64,000 nucleotides of DNA from Mimachlamys varia (Eukaryota > Mollusca > Bivalvia > Pectinida > Pectinidae): the NCBI GenBank assembly GCA_947623455.1, contig OX392542.1, positions 8,687,625 through 8,751,624 of the forward strand. The letters are read 5' to 3'. The position numbers and the translations under genes were made by a program. Positions 33,567 through 44,694 of this stretch are shown piece after piece; position 1 is the first letter of the stretch; each line of letters starts with the position of its first letter. The notes below the pieces were generated by a model. It had not been told where the DNA came from, did not search any database, and saw only the letters and a list, made by a program, of their open reading frames with translations.

Positions 33567-34094
33567 TTTAGACATGGTTTTGGGCATTGATCTGTTTTAA
33601 TAGCACGGTACTGGGCAATGATCTGTTTCAATAGCACGGTATCTGGAAATGATCTGTTTCAATAGCACGGTATCTGGAAATGATCTGTTTTAATAGCACG
33701 GTATCTGGAAATGATCTGTTTCAATAGCACGGTATCTGGAAATGATCTGTTTTAATAGCACGGTATCTGGCAATGATCTGTTTCAATAGCACGGTATCTG
33801 GAAATGATCTGTTTTATTAGCACGGTATTGTGCAATCATCTGTTTTTTAGGACGCTATTGGACACTGACCTGTTTTAATAGCACGGTATTGGGCAATGAT
33901 CTGTTTTAAATAGCACGGTATTGGGCAATGGTCTGTTTTAATAGCACAGTATTGGACAATGATCTGTTTTAATAGCAAGGTATTGTGCAATGATCTGTTT
34001 TAATAGTACGGTATCTGGCAATGATCTATTTTAATAGTACGGTATTGGGCAATGATCTGTTTTAATACTACGGTATCTGGCAGTGATCTGTTTT
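33567..34094. repeat. 31-bp tandem repeat, about 17 units
   Basis: The unit AATAGCACGGTATCTGGAAA plus TGATCTGTTTC (31 bp) runs from about 33567 to 34094. Two sub-variants (TCTGGAAATG and TTGGGCAATG) occur in blocks, with TCTGGAAATG units clustered in the middle; this suggests expansion from the middle. Five bases after the last unit a minus-strand PLE terminus begins. Confidence 0.95.
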
Positions 34095-34098
34095 GAAA

Positions 34099-34960
34099 AC
34101 AAATCAGAGAATAACAAAGCGTCAACTAAACCATCATCCGAACTCAAAATCGATTAAATAAGGGCAACATAGGGACAAAGGAAAGATTTACTTGGAGACT
34201 CTCGTAAAAGTATAAGAGAATAAGACAAGGTGTTCCGGAATAGTAAGCGTCTTCTGCTTCATCGACGACACCGCCATGTAAATCTTAGTCACATCCAAGT
34301 AAGCATCAATCCTCAAAATGAAAACCGAGTCATCATTGTCATCACAACAAGTAAAAACACGTACAAGCAAACTCAAAAACGTCCATTTTCATGTCACACA
34401 AAGATACAGAATATTGCTCGATGATATCAAGATGGCGACATATATCACGCGACATGTAAACACCATAGGATGGAGAAACAGGGATGTTACTATCAAGAAA
34501 GGGAAAGTTCACGATCGGAAAATCGCAATCGTCACGTTTATCATCAAGCTTAGTAAGTTGCCCGTTGATAATAGTTTAAGTAAAGAACGAAGTAAGAAGC
34601 TGATATAGGAGAGTCTGTTGTGTCTTTAATCTCAATTTCAGTAGGGTTTATACAATCGACTAGGTCAACAAACTTCTTGTTGTTTATAGACAACACACCA
34701 TCGATATTCCTGAAAGTGAAATTGAAAGATTTGGCAAGGTTTTTGTTATCCGTCCTGAAAAATCCCTCGACAAATTCATCCTCGTATGAAAACAAAAACA
34801 ACTCAGCCAAAAGTGGTGCACAGTTAATGTCCATTGGAATGCCAACAGTCTGTTGGAAAATCTGTTCATTGATCTATCTTGTGCCAAGTCTGATTTTTCA
34901 AATGACAATGACTAATGATCACCCATGATGAAACACAAACAGTAGATATTCTTTTTCTGC
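34099..34960 (-). mobile_element. PLE copy with RT core
   Basis: This is the longest copy in the window. In sense order (high to low coordinates): the FQQTVGIPM box (about 34843), NCAPLLAELFLFSYEDEFVE, KSFNFTFRNIDGVLS, EIEIKDTTDSPISASY, a frameshift near 34570, NFPFLDSNIPVSPSYGVYMS, two internal deletions, RHLDIIEQYSVS, and the complete 3' UTR ending at the left edge. Sequence upstream of 34880 resembles RT only weakly and has a stop. It abuts the 31-bp minisatellite. Confidence 0.88.
34550..34885 (-). pseudogene. PLE reverse transcriptase palm, catalytic box mutated
   Basis: This is a 94-codon open frame plus a short extension. The RT motif before the palm is G-I-P-M-D-I-N-C-A-P-L-L. The Met after GIP, where LINE RTs usually have Gln, fits the PLE branch. 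The catalytic YIDD box is N-I-D-G (34698-34709), so both the Tyr and the second Asp are lost. An in-frame stop lies about 15 codons before GIPM. In a living element this domain would copy the RNA at a nicked chromosomal target. It is dead here. Confidence 0.85.
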
Positions 34961-34964
34961 CTTA

Positions 34965-35485
34965 CATTTAACGCAATGTTATAAAATCAAACCTCAGAGA
35001 CATACAAGTATAACACCATGTTTGTACTTTAGGCTAAAAGGCTTGTCGTTTTGATGTATACAAGGATCTAGGATCTAGAAACATTAGACATTACAGATGC
35101 AAAGCATAGCTGATAGTGTGCCGTTAATCCTACTCTCAAATCTGCCTAGGCAGGCAAATCAGGTAAGCTTATATCGTTTGATGTCCCTCTTAACACAGAA
35201 CTGGTATAAAGATGGACATTTGATAACACAAGCTTATGATATACAAGTTTAGAACCGATGAATATTCAATTTACGTGTATACTGATCAAAATACTGGGTT
35301 GACGAAAACAAGCTTGCATGAATAGTAATGGCTTTGTTTTTGTCCACGAGACGTACAATATAGATCTACCATCAAATAGGTGTGTTGATTGCAATTGCCA
35401 TACTAGAGATAATGGCCTCGGACATACAGAAAAACAACATAAAGTGAATCTATCATCAAGCATGGGTAAATCTTGATAAAAAATA
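34965..35485. other. Unassigned DNA upstream of the PLE copy
   Basis: This could hold the N-terminal part of the PLE frame (minus strand), but I see no endonuclease or fingers motif. A 65-codon minus-strand frame at 35266-35463 is unrecognised. Confidence 0.35.
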
Positions 35486-35489
35486 TCTA

Positions 35490-36255
35490 CTGTAAAATCT
35501 CGGTATTATGAGAGTTTATGACAAAGGTGTATACCTTGAAATGATTGATATACCGCTTAACTTCCTAATGAGGGTTGATAAACCTCGTTATAGAAAGGAT
35601 TCGTGACTCATGAGTATAACCTGAAACCAAAGGAAATACTGAAAAATCTCGTTATAGAATAGGTTTGTGATACATGTGTATAATTTGAAAAATTGGAATT
35701 ACTGAAAATTCTCGTTAAAGAAAAGGTTGTGGTGGATGCATTGAAATAATGAATCATTTTGAAATATCATTGTAAAATGTGTCCTTGATACATTTGTATA
35801 CTATTACTCTTGAAATTGGTCTAAAGGGTTCGTAATAAAAATGTGAACCTCAAGAACAAAAAGTAATGAAGTACAATGTGCTTCATTATACTGGGGTATT
35901 GTGATGCATTTGTTAATCCGGAGATAAAGAGCTTACATCCAAACCTCATTATCATGGGGGTTTGTGTTACACGTGTTAAGTTCGAGATAAAGGACATTTA
36001 CATTTTAGTAAAACCTCGTTATAATGGGGTTATGTGAAACAAGAGTTAAGTTCGAGATAAATGGCATTCAGTAACACTTCGTTAAAATGAGGGTTTGTGA
36101 TATATTTGTTAACCCCGAGATAAAGGGAGTACAGTTTAACCTCGCTATGATAGGGTTTTGCGATACGTATGTATACTTTGAGATAGAGGGCATACAAGAA
36201 AACCTCGTTACATGTATAAAGCGGTTTTACAAAACATGTGCTAACCCCGAAATAA
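35490..36255. repeat. Degenerate 60-70-bp tandem array, about 12 units
   Basis: The recurring core is AAAACCTCGTTATAATGGGG, then TTTGTGATACATGTGTTAA and GAGATAAAGGGCATACAG. Good units start near 35941, 36007, 36072, 36135 and 36198; older ones reach back to 35490. The array stops precisely where a ribozyme-element fragment begins. Confidence 0.8.
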
Positions 36256-36352
36256 GCATCATACAGCTGTTTGATCCTCCCAGGACTCTTCAGTGAAGCT
36301 AAGGGCTAAAAGATGGGAATCCAAAATTACTAAACTAATATAAAAGAAGATA
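36256..36352 (-). mobile_element. Hammerhead-ribozyme element, copy 4 (decayed)
   Basis: On the minus strand (36299 to 36256): GCTTCA, CTGAAGA, stem II GTCCTGGGAGGAT, then CAAA instead of GAAA, CAGCTGTA and TGATGC. Helix I has one mismatch and the essential G of GAAA is C. The unit is cut at its left edge, inside the ribozyme flank, at the junction with the tandem array. The other end (TGGGAATCCAAAATTACTAA) is retained. Confidence 0.8.
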
Positions 36353-36354
36353 CG

Positions 36355-37420
36355 ATGTACCCAAGTATTGAGAGAAAAGAACAATTGCAATATACTTAAC
36401 TTTCCATATAAAACCAAAACAATGACGACAAGAAAATGGATCGAAGGATTAATGATGGTCGTATAAAGAGTATTGCAAAGAAAGAAGTTCATTTGATTTC
36501 TTTCCATTTCACTCCTTTAAGATGTTCCTGAAAGGAGATACACATTATCTTAAGACGTAGGTTAACCGCCGTTGATATGTGTATGTTCTTTACACCATGG
36601 ATCTGTGTCACATAACGAGTTCACGTTACGATGCAGGGACAATGAACGAAGAATTAAATATATGTTACCAAGGCGGTGTAATACTGGAGGGACACATTCA
36701 CATACCTAATGGCAACGCGGAACACCGTTAAACCCCGTAAACTAGCTTTTTGCTTGATTTATTATCTGGAATCCGTTATATGAATATTGTGTAAGCCAGT
36801 TATGTAAGATGTTAATCTTATAGGTGAAAGCTTATCATTTACACGTATCACTTTATTGCGTAACGGCACGGAGCCAAAGTACAATAAAGTGGAACAACAC
36901 GACACTTAAGTTAACATGTAGAAGTACGCCTACAAAAAGGTTAAGACAAAGCAAGTTCTATAGTACGCATGATACTTTACATTTAATATAATGTAGTTGA
37001 TCAATATAATATAGACGTTGTTTCTTTCTACGCTTTGGCCAAGGCCGTTTGGAGTCAATACCTGCTCATTCGCATTAATAAAACACTCCTCAGTCTAAGC
37101 CTGTCTAATATCAATTATTTTTTTCCAGTGGCGAATGCAATCCTACATATTCTTATCAGAAAGCCAGACGAGTGGTAAACAGTAAGGGTGGATAGACGAG
37201 TGGTCAACCAAAAGAGACTTCAGGTTAGGCCAATCTCGTATCTCGTCCATATAACTCATTGAAGGGGTTTTCTAAACTTCCAAAGTCTATATTTGCTCAG
37301 ACTTCTGGGGGGTAGGGAGGCGATATTATTTTATCATGAATCATCAAAGATTTTTTCCACACTGTTTATTATGATTTCGTTATGTTTCAAGTATCGACCA
37401 ATCTAAGGTACCTGTGTATT
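36355..37420. other. Unassigned DNA
   Basis: No gene or repeat recognised. Confidence 0.4.
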
Positions 37421-37424
37421 TCTG

Positions 37425-37750
37425 GTTTTAAATGTCGCGTGGATGTGTGCTTGTGTTTTAAATGTCACGTGGATGTGTGATTGTGGTTTAAATGTCATGT
37501 GGATGTGTGATTGTGGTTTAGATGTCACGTGGATGTGTGATTGTGGTTTAAATGTCACGTGGATGTGTGATTGTGGTTTAGATGTCACGTGGATGTGTGA
37601 TTGTGGTTTAAATGTCACGTGGATGTGTGATTGTGGTTTAAATGTCACGTGAATGTGTGATTTCGGCTTAAATATCACGTGGATATGTGCGTGTGGTTTA
37701 AATTTCACGTGGATGTGCGATTGTGATTTAAATGTCACGTGGATGTTTGG
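37425..37750. repeat. 30-bp minisatellite, about 11 units
   Basis: The unit is GTTTAAATGTCACGTGGATG plus TGTGATTGTG. Central units alternate A/G at one position (GTTTAAATG and GTTTAGATG), so a 60-bp higher-order unit was amplified. Outer units are more diverged. Each unit carries CACGTG, an E-box. The open frames HIHVTFKPQS (minus) and WMCDCGLNVT (plus) are by-products of the period. Confidence 0.95.
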
Positions 37751-37754
37751 CGAG

Positions 37755-38565
37755 GGATGATTTATGGTCAAGACACACAAAAACAATCACGCGTATGACG
37801 TGAGCCGAAATATTAGCAATCAATCTTAATTAATTGTGTTTTTGAAATATGTTATTTCGTCTGGCTCGTTCTTCAAACTAATATCGACTTTTGTTAATAC
37901 GACTAGGAATGTAACCGATATACTCTCTCTAATACATTGTAGCAGATATGTGTTTTCGCACAACAGCTACATAGAAGTCATTGGCTGAGCTCTGATTTGA
38001 CGAATGGCTTCAAATAGTCTTCTTAGTTTGAATGCTATTTGGTGTGTACCGTATGCTAAATGAGCAAATATATCGGATTTCTGTTTCTAGTATAACGAAC
38101 GCATGGAGCTGGTCCAAATGTCAACGCCAGAGTACATCTGGTGCAATTCAACCAACTTTGTACGAGACTGGTTCTTTCTTCTCTTCTTTTGCGATAGCCC
38201 CATTTCTGAGCACCACGATAGTCGATTTAAATTTATTCATTGTGTTTGACATAATAACTTTTGTATTGTTGTCATGTGCTGAGAGGTGACAAGCATGTGA
38301 CCATGACGCGCTTAGCCTTACTGCAGAGACTAATTGCACTTTCCGTTTGTATTTAGATTTCCTTTTGTTATTATTTCCCTGTCGATTATCAGAGAGTTTG
38401 AATATATTAAAATATTAAAAGATTAAAAGAAAAAATTAGAAAGACAATTTTTTCTGAGCATCATCCACTTAACTTCCAATTATGTTCTGTTGAAGTGTTT
38501 AAGTATTCTCTTATAGTCTGTAGTGCACACTATGCTTTTCCCGTATACTTATATAAAATGACTGT
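37755..38565. other. Unassigned DNA
   Basis: An 85-codon plus frame at 38032-38289 has no domain I recognise. No repeat seen. Confidence 0.4.
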
Positions 38566-38569
38566 ACAG

Positions 38570-38718
38570 ATGATAAAAGTTTACATGACGGGCGTTGTGA
38601 GTGTCGCTTACTCACCCTTCCGGAACACTTGGTCTAATATAATTGTCATTGTACGTATAAAACATCTTCATACAAGTTGGTTTTTTATTTTGTTGACGCT
38701 TCGATATTCTCTTTTATT
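38570..38718 (+). mobile_element. Degraded PLE 3'-UTR fragment
   Basis: TTTACATGACGGGCGTTGTG, then TACTCACCCTTCCGGAACAC and TTGGTCTAATAT, a gap, and the end TTTTGTTGACGCTTCGATAT. The DEAEDA-coding stretch is deleted. Confidence 0.7.
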
Positions 38719-38719
38719 T

Positions 38720-39445
38720 GTTATATCCAGAGACGGTGAGTTTTCAGATGGCCGTTTGATATAAATTTTCCCCGCTATTCAGCTTCATGTTGTGCAATTT
38801 ACGTTAATGGTATTATAATTCACATTCTTTCAAAGCGTATCTGCTAACACAGTTATACCATTCTCGGATGGTACCGCTAACAAGCTAATGGTTTCCACGT
38901 ACATGTAAAGTAGCATACCGATGGTCTTTTGTGACGTGCCCGCTTGCTTGCTGCATTCCTCAGTAAATTGATATGTTTCTCGTTGAAGCCTACGAGACCT
39001 CGGTAACGTAACATCAATATTGATGTGTTCGGATGGGAGAGTGTCTTCTATATAAGGAAATATCTGACGATGTCTGCAATACACACCAAATCAATTTATA
39101 GCAGTTCTAGTCAGAGGCAGAATTAAAACATTATATAACGTGTCATGGGAGCTCTAGTATAACTCTTATGTCTTCTATCTTAGGTAGAATGCCCATATCC
39201 TCAATTCCAAGATACCGTTCTCCCTACGGCTTAATATAGAACAAAGAAGGAAAAAGAGACTGCTTTAAAATTTAACAATATCTATAAAGGATTTCCTAGT
39301 TATGTGTATTTGGGTACATTTTGAAAGAGCGTCATACATTTGTGTCATCGATGGTATACTTGTTTTACTAGAACCAACTCACAAAACCTTCACAAAAATA
39401 TAATATACATTTGTTTTATATTTTTGTATGTTCACGCATACTAAA
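38720..39445. other. Unassigned DNA with a 16-bp palindrome
   Basis: ACATCAATATTGATGT at 39011-39026 is a perfect palindrome. Nothing else recognised. Confidence 0.4.
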
Positions 39446-39447
39446 AA

Positions 39448-39515
39448 AACGTCAACTTTCCTATCATACAAGGATAGGAATATTTCGCAAAGAGACCATG
39501 ATGGCGACCATGAAA
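39448..39515 (-). mobile_element. Short PLE fragment around the RT stop codon
   Basis: AACGTCAACTTTCCTATCAT, then GAATATTTCGCAAAGAGACC and ATGATGGCGACCATGAAA. This is the reverse complement of the GRHxxLIEKYSVS coding segment. Confidence 0.65.
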
Positions 39516-39519
39516 TTAT

Positions 39520-40730
39520 CATAGGATGTTACGTTGAACAATTTGCTCTCTTTAAAATATACATGTACTGTATATTTTCGAAACGAAATAACTTCTTAAT
39601 ATTTGATTAAAATTATTAGTATTCAGTTTGTGTTTTTGCTTCGCCTTAGCCGATGCAATCGCTTTTGAATGTTTAACAGGTTCAAAAACTCAACAATTGA
39701 ACAACTATTGAAAACTTATAATATATTGTAACTGACACTGAAATAATACGGAGATAAAACATTAGAACAGAATAAAATTAATTTCATAAAAATATGGTCA
39801 TTATGTTGAAGATGTGTACAGAGTGAAAATGCCTATATTTCGAAATTAGATTTTTCAATGGGGAAAGTCGTACACATTTGTCAGCGGTTTAATAACGGAT
39901 TAGCATTCTTGCCCTTCATCCTGGCGGCAGTAGTTCGATTTCCTTACGAGATAAGTATAGCGTACCTCTCCATTCACGTATATTTGAGTTAGAACCCAAA
40001 ACCGCTATTCCAGTCAAATAAGCTAGGGTTATATACATAGCTTAGTACATTGTATGCTTCATGAATGTTGTAAACTGTATTCATACATTTATTAAAAGCA
40101 TCTGCTATTGCAAATGTCCACATTTTCAATTTAAAGCTCGTTAGTTTACCAAATATGTAACGCTTTGCCTTAAATGGCAATATATTCTAAAATTAATGTA
40201 ACATGTAAAACGTGACAACAAAAACTCGAGCCAAATAACTCAAATAACCATCAGAAACTGATGATATACACTTTTTATCTACATGTGTATACTTTAAACA
40301 GTCTTTTTATAAAATTAATGTTGATTTCGTAAATAGATGTTTTGAATACAAATCCAAACAAATTGCTCGTGAAATAAGTGTAAAGGGGATGGGACCAAGT
40401 ACGTGTGCTCTTCCATCTAAAGCTCAGTCCGTGGAGCCACATTATATGAAAAGATTTAAAAGCTTTCCGGCTCATTAGATTCCAGTACGGACAAAGAGAT
40501 TTGTTTCCTAAAATAGCTTTCATTTGTCATTTAGGAAGGGCGTGTGGCAGTTGTTACTCTAACTACAGTATAGAGGATGTTCTCCAGAAATGAGAACAAA
40601 GATGCAGTGTAAAAACGTGTTCATTCAGGGAACAGTTTAACAAAGATATATAACATATAATATGTATACAGAGCCCTATATTACAAATATATACTTGAGT
40701 TTAACAATAGAGCACAAATAGATACACAGA
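39520..40730. other. Unassigned DNA with a possible SINE head
   Basis: TAACGGATTAGCATTCTTGC (39892-39911) and GGCAGTAGTTCGATTTCC (39924-39942) have the spacing of boxes A and B of a tRNA-derived SINE. The rest of the head is eroded and I see no conserved body. Nothing else recognised. Confidence 0.35.
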
Positions 40731-40732
40731 TA

Positions 40733-40912
40733 AGAGAATAGAGAAGCGTCAACAAGACCATTCTCAGACCTCAAAATCGATCAAACTAATGTCAGAATAC
40801 AACAAAGTAGTGATTTACACGGAGATAAAGACAAGATAATAAGATCAGGTGTTCCGGAAGAGTAAGCGTCTTCTGCTTCAATGACGAAACCTACAATATA
40901 AATCTTGGTAAA
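40733..40912 (-). mobile_element. PLE 3'-UTR fragment
   Basis: Terminus GAGAATAGAGAAGCGTCAAC on plus, then the 3' UTR through AGTAAGCGTCTTCTGCTTCA to ATAAATCTTGGTA. An A16 run follows at 40920, at the upstream end of the fragment in sense orientation, so it is not a poly(A) tail of this copy. Confidence 0.8.
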
Positions 40913-40939
40913 CGCTATCAAAAAAAAAAAAAAAACAAT

Positions 40940-41780
40940 AATCTCAGCCTTCTAATGTATAAGGTTAAAACATCACGGAAGGTTTCAATGTCATCACCAT
41001 TATTTTTTTTGGCATCAGATTTACGGAACTCCTGACGTCACGTTATTTTTGCGCAATTGTGACGTTACGCCGTGACTGTATAACATGGGTATATGTGTAA
41101 TACAACCACAGCGATCATAGGTGTATTGCCCTAGACAGGCCAGTATTACACACCTGGAAATGAGAGAAAAATATCTAACGCATTTTTTTTATATATTATC
41201 GTTACAAACGACAGAACGGATGCATACGTAGTCAAGTTATGTGGCAATCCGCCAATTAAGACATAAAATAGTACACACTTTACATGACATATTTCAAATA
41301 GGATACAAGTTATTGAATATAGCCTTTTACTATTGCAAATAAGGTCACTAAAAGGGGGGGGGGCAATTATTTAAGTGGAGTTTAATTCGTATAATACTCA
41401 ATCAAATCATACTTAGATAACAAACGTGCTTTTCTTTGGTGAGTCTTACATGTACATGTATGTACAATCCTTTCAGATTTTAGACGGTAGATACTGTTGG
41501 AGGACGTTAAGTCCCCGAGGTGTGCCAAAACATGCATGACACGCTTTTCTTCGTTTAAATAATAACACGTTTAAGGATAACACATACTCATTTAAAATTA
41601 TTCAATATTGATATTTATGAAGTTAATGAATTACATATAATGCATAGTGCTAGTGCACCACTTTATCAGGGTTCTGACATTTCTTTCGACCAGTTTTGTT
41701 TCCCCTGTTGCCTCCTAAACCTCACTTTTCGGATCCTTGCTTAGCATCGCTAAAGTACAATGTAGCTCCCTTGTGCAGTG
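40940..41780. other. Unassigned DNA
   Basis: It includes a poly-G run at about 41355. No gene or repeat recognised. Confidence 0.4.
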
Positions 41781-41786
41781 TTATTT

Positions 41787-41998
41787 CATTATTTGGCTTG
41801 ACTGTATCTTATTCTTAATTATAAAGGTACTATGTTTCTGTGTGTCTTTTTTACTTTCCTTAAAAAGATGGCGAATTCACTATAATACTGTTGTTAATCT
41901 TAGTACATATCAACGTTCACTGTTAACAATATACAGTTGTGTAGATGTTCATGTATATACCAATATAGACAAACAGCTCCATGCAGTTTGGTTACCTA
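41787..41998 (+). repeat. Dispersed repeat of unknown class, copy 1 (partner at 52736)
   Basis: Shared with 52736-52913: CATTATTTGGCTTGACTGTA, TCTTATTCTTxATTATAAAG, GCGAATTCACTATAAT, TTAACAATATACAGTTGTGT and TTCAGTTTGGTTACC (one mismatch). A 106-codon open frame covers this copy but is broken in the partner. No tRNA head or inverted termini are visible. Confidence 0.75.
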
Positions 41999-41999
41999 A

Positions 42000-42850
42000 C
42001 TTTCGCAATGTTAAGCTGTTAATCATTAAAAAAGAACAACATGATTTTATAATTTAACACTTATACCATATAAATGGATAGACTTTGGTTTGTTTATTTT
42101 ATGTTCTGGCAATAGTTAAAGTTCTATATGTACAGTCTACACTAACATTCACTCGATAACCATAGTTCCACAGACTCTCATTATCACCTCACAACTGTAC
42201 TAAAACACGTGCCGAAATTCTATGACGTCGACAACAATAAATGATGGCGGGGCTATGCAAATCCTCTAGTTTGAAAAACAATTGTGTTACGTACATGTAA
42301 CAAACAGTAAACGCGGAGGGAACTAACAAAGATGTATACAAATTCCATGCTGTTACATTTATTGAACCATTCTCACGTTTATCTGCTTCTCCATCCTATT
42401 CATATGTTATACAATATTGCGCAATATTAAAAGATAATCAATACGAAATATTGATCCAATTTTTGCAATCGAATTCCGAATTTGTAACGAAACTTCGATT
42501 ATTCAATTGAATTTTCCAAACATAACAATAGCATTTTTGGCAAGAAAAAAATATAGATGCGAACTCATTATTGTTATATCATCTATCAATGATTCTTTTC
42601 CCATGCCATTGTACAGTTTGCAAAATATTTACCAAAGCCATCAAGATAAGTATTGCATATCATATGAATATCACTTAAACGTTGACATCTATCATAACAG
42701 GAGTATATCTCCTACAATTCAACTGTCATGTCTGTGCGAATCCTGATAACTGCTGACAATTGTGATAGTATAGACTTCAGAATCACTCACAAACTTGATT
42801 TCACAATGAGATCAACCAAATTATAAAGTGGAGATATGTACATATGTTAT
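42000..42850. other. Unassigned DNA
   Basis: Nothing recognised. Confidence 0.4.
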
Positions 42851-42854
42851 AAAG

Positions 42855-43062
42855 GGTACGTAACACACACATAATAATGCTGCACCTTTTAAATTTAGTA
42901 ATAGATACAGTATGCCAAATAAAACATGAATTAAACTGCATTTTGCAGCTGTTTCGTCCTCCTAGGTCTCTTTAGTGATGCTAGGGGCCAAATGGTGGGA
43001 ATCCAAAAGTTCTAAACTAATGTAAAAGCAGATTTGTCAGGTGCGTAAAACCCCTTTATTTT
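42855..43062 (-). mobile_element. Hammerhead-ribozyme element, copy 5 (full length, decayed core)
   Basis: A full-length unit from GTACGTAACACACACATAAT (left) to GGTGCGTAAAACCCCTTTA (right). This helps define the roughly 190-200-bp unit because the right end also occurs at 62527. On the minus strand (42981-42938) CTGAAGA reads CTAAAGA and stem II has a mismatch (GACCT with AGGAC next to a shifted base). The partner of GCATCA is AATGC. GAAA and CAGCTG remain. Confidence 0.85.
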
Positions 43063-43064
43063 AT

Positions 43065-44490
43065 GAATTTAGATTAATTATTTAATAATTACAGTATACT
43101 TTCAAATCGTGTACTACGCAAATGCTTATAGTATGCAACGCGTCACTACTCAAATGTGTGATAACTGTGGCTATGGAGGCTCCGGCAGACCTCGGGGACT
43201 AAGTTGAAAATTACCCCTGTAAATAACCTAGCGATAACAAATGATTGAGACAATCACTTTGATACTAAAATAATAGCAATTACACGGATAGATCAAGATT
43301 CGAACAACGAACACGAAACACCAAATGATGGGAGATATGGCTATAAAATAATACATTTGGTTACATAATGCATTGTTTTGTAACACTTTAAACGACGCCC
43401 ACTGATACTTTTTAAACAGAATTCTGGGAAAGGATGTAAGTCGATATTTACCTACAAAGACTGTGTGATCATTTTAGGATAACAAAGGATTGGGAACCGA
43501 ACATGTCACAGCAAAGGGATCAGGGCATAGAATAGGTCATTTCTTACCATCAAATTAATCATACATTTCCATTTAAAACATCATATTGGATAGGGCTATC
43601 GTTCGCGGCGCAGATGTTTTCCAGTGCACATGGGCAAAATGCCTTTCGGTTCTCTAAAATCAAAATTGAGTTCCTACATGCATGCAGAAAAAAGCAAACA
43701 AAATGTTATTGAGTTGTTGGACATTTAGCCCGCAGAAATAAAAACATCAGCATGCAACAATAAGCATCCCTTTATTCTAATTAACATTATGAACACTTGC
43801 ATGACATTTGTGTACCCCTACGGAACCTTTTAAAATCGTATTTAGTTCATGATTTGTTTTTAAATGGCCAAGTTTCAACCAACTATAGCACTAAAGTCGA
43901 TGTCTACGCATTGTATTAGAAAATGTTGGTTCGTTTCTCTCCCTCTTTGAGATGTCTCGTCTCCTTAACCAGTTGTCGAATGAATTTGAAATGTCATGTC
44001 TGTATGCTTCAAACACTTATTCTAAATGCCAGATAAGGCCAGAAATAGTCTTTCATACCCCAAGTTGTTTACACCCGTATCATTGTGGACATGATTATTG
44101 TTTTGCAAATGTCAATTGTCTATAATGAATACTAATCTATATACCATACTGTCATCCTTAATTAACACATCACACAGGTAATTGCTGTACCAATCGTTAC
44201 ATTTTTGGCTTAAGAGAACATGTTTTAAAGATGCTATATCACATTAGAATATTTATATTGGATACATACAAGATTATAGTAGACGGCCGAAGTACGTACC
44301 AGGGTGTCATAACAAAATGGAAATTTCAACATGTTAAAATTAGACAACTGCTAAAAATACTAATTATAAACTCCAAATGATAAAGACTTAATGTTATCAC
44401 ACATGCCACTATGATGTCAAACTCACCGGAAAATAACAATTGAGTATAAAATTAGGAACAAAGCTCATATTTGTTCCTATTTGTCACATA
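43065..44490. other. Unassigned DNA
   Basis: No repeat, exon or RNA gene recognised over 1.4 kb. Confidence 0.4.
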
Positions 44491-44491
44491 T

Positions 44492-44691
44492 TTGAATGTG
44501 ACAAAGATTTACATGGCGGGTGTCGTCGATGAAGCAGAAGACGCTTACTCTTCCTGAACACCTGGTCATATTCTTTTGTACTTTTGTAGGGGTTTCCATG
44601 TAAATCTTTCCTTTGTTCAAATTTTGCACCTGGTTTAATCGATTTTGAGTTTGGATTATGATTATGTTGACACTTCGGTATTCTTTTATTT
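44492..44691 (+). mobile_element. PLE 3'-UTR fragment, well preserved
   Basis: It begins at TGAATGTGACAAAGATTTAC and carries TACATGGCGGGTGTCGTCGA and CTTACTCTTCCTGAACACCT, ending GACACTTCGGTATTCTT. It starts at nearly the same UTR position as the copies at 6584, 27588 and 51418. Confidence 0.85.
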
Positions 44692-44694
44692 TAT

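Noticed and set aside
40920..40935. A16 run as a poly(A) tail of the PLE fragment at 40733
   Set aside because: It lies at the upstream end of that fragment in sense orientation, so it cannot be its 3' tail.
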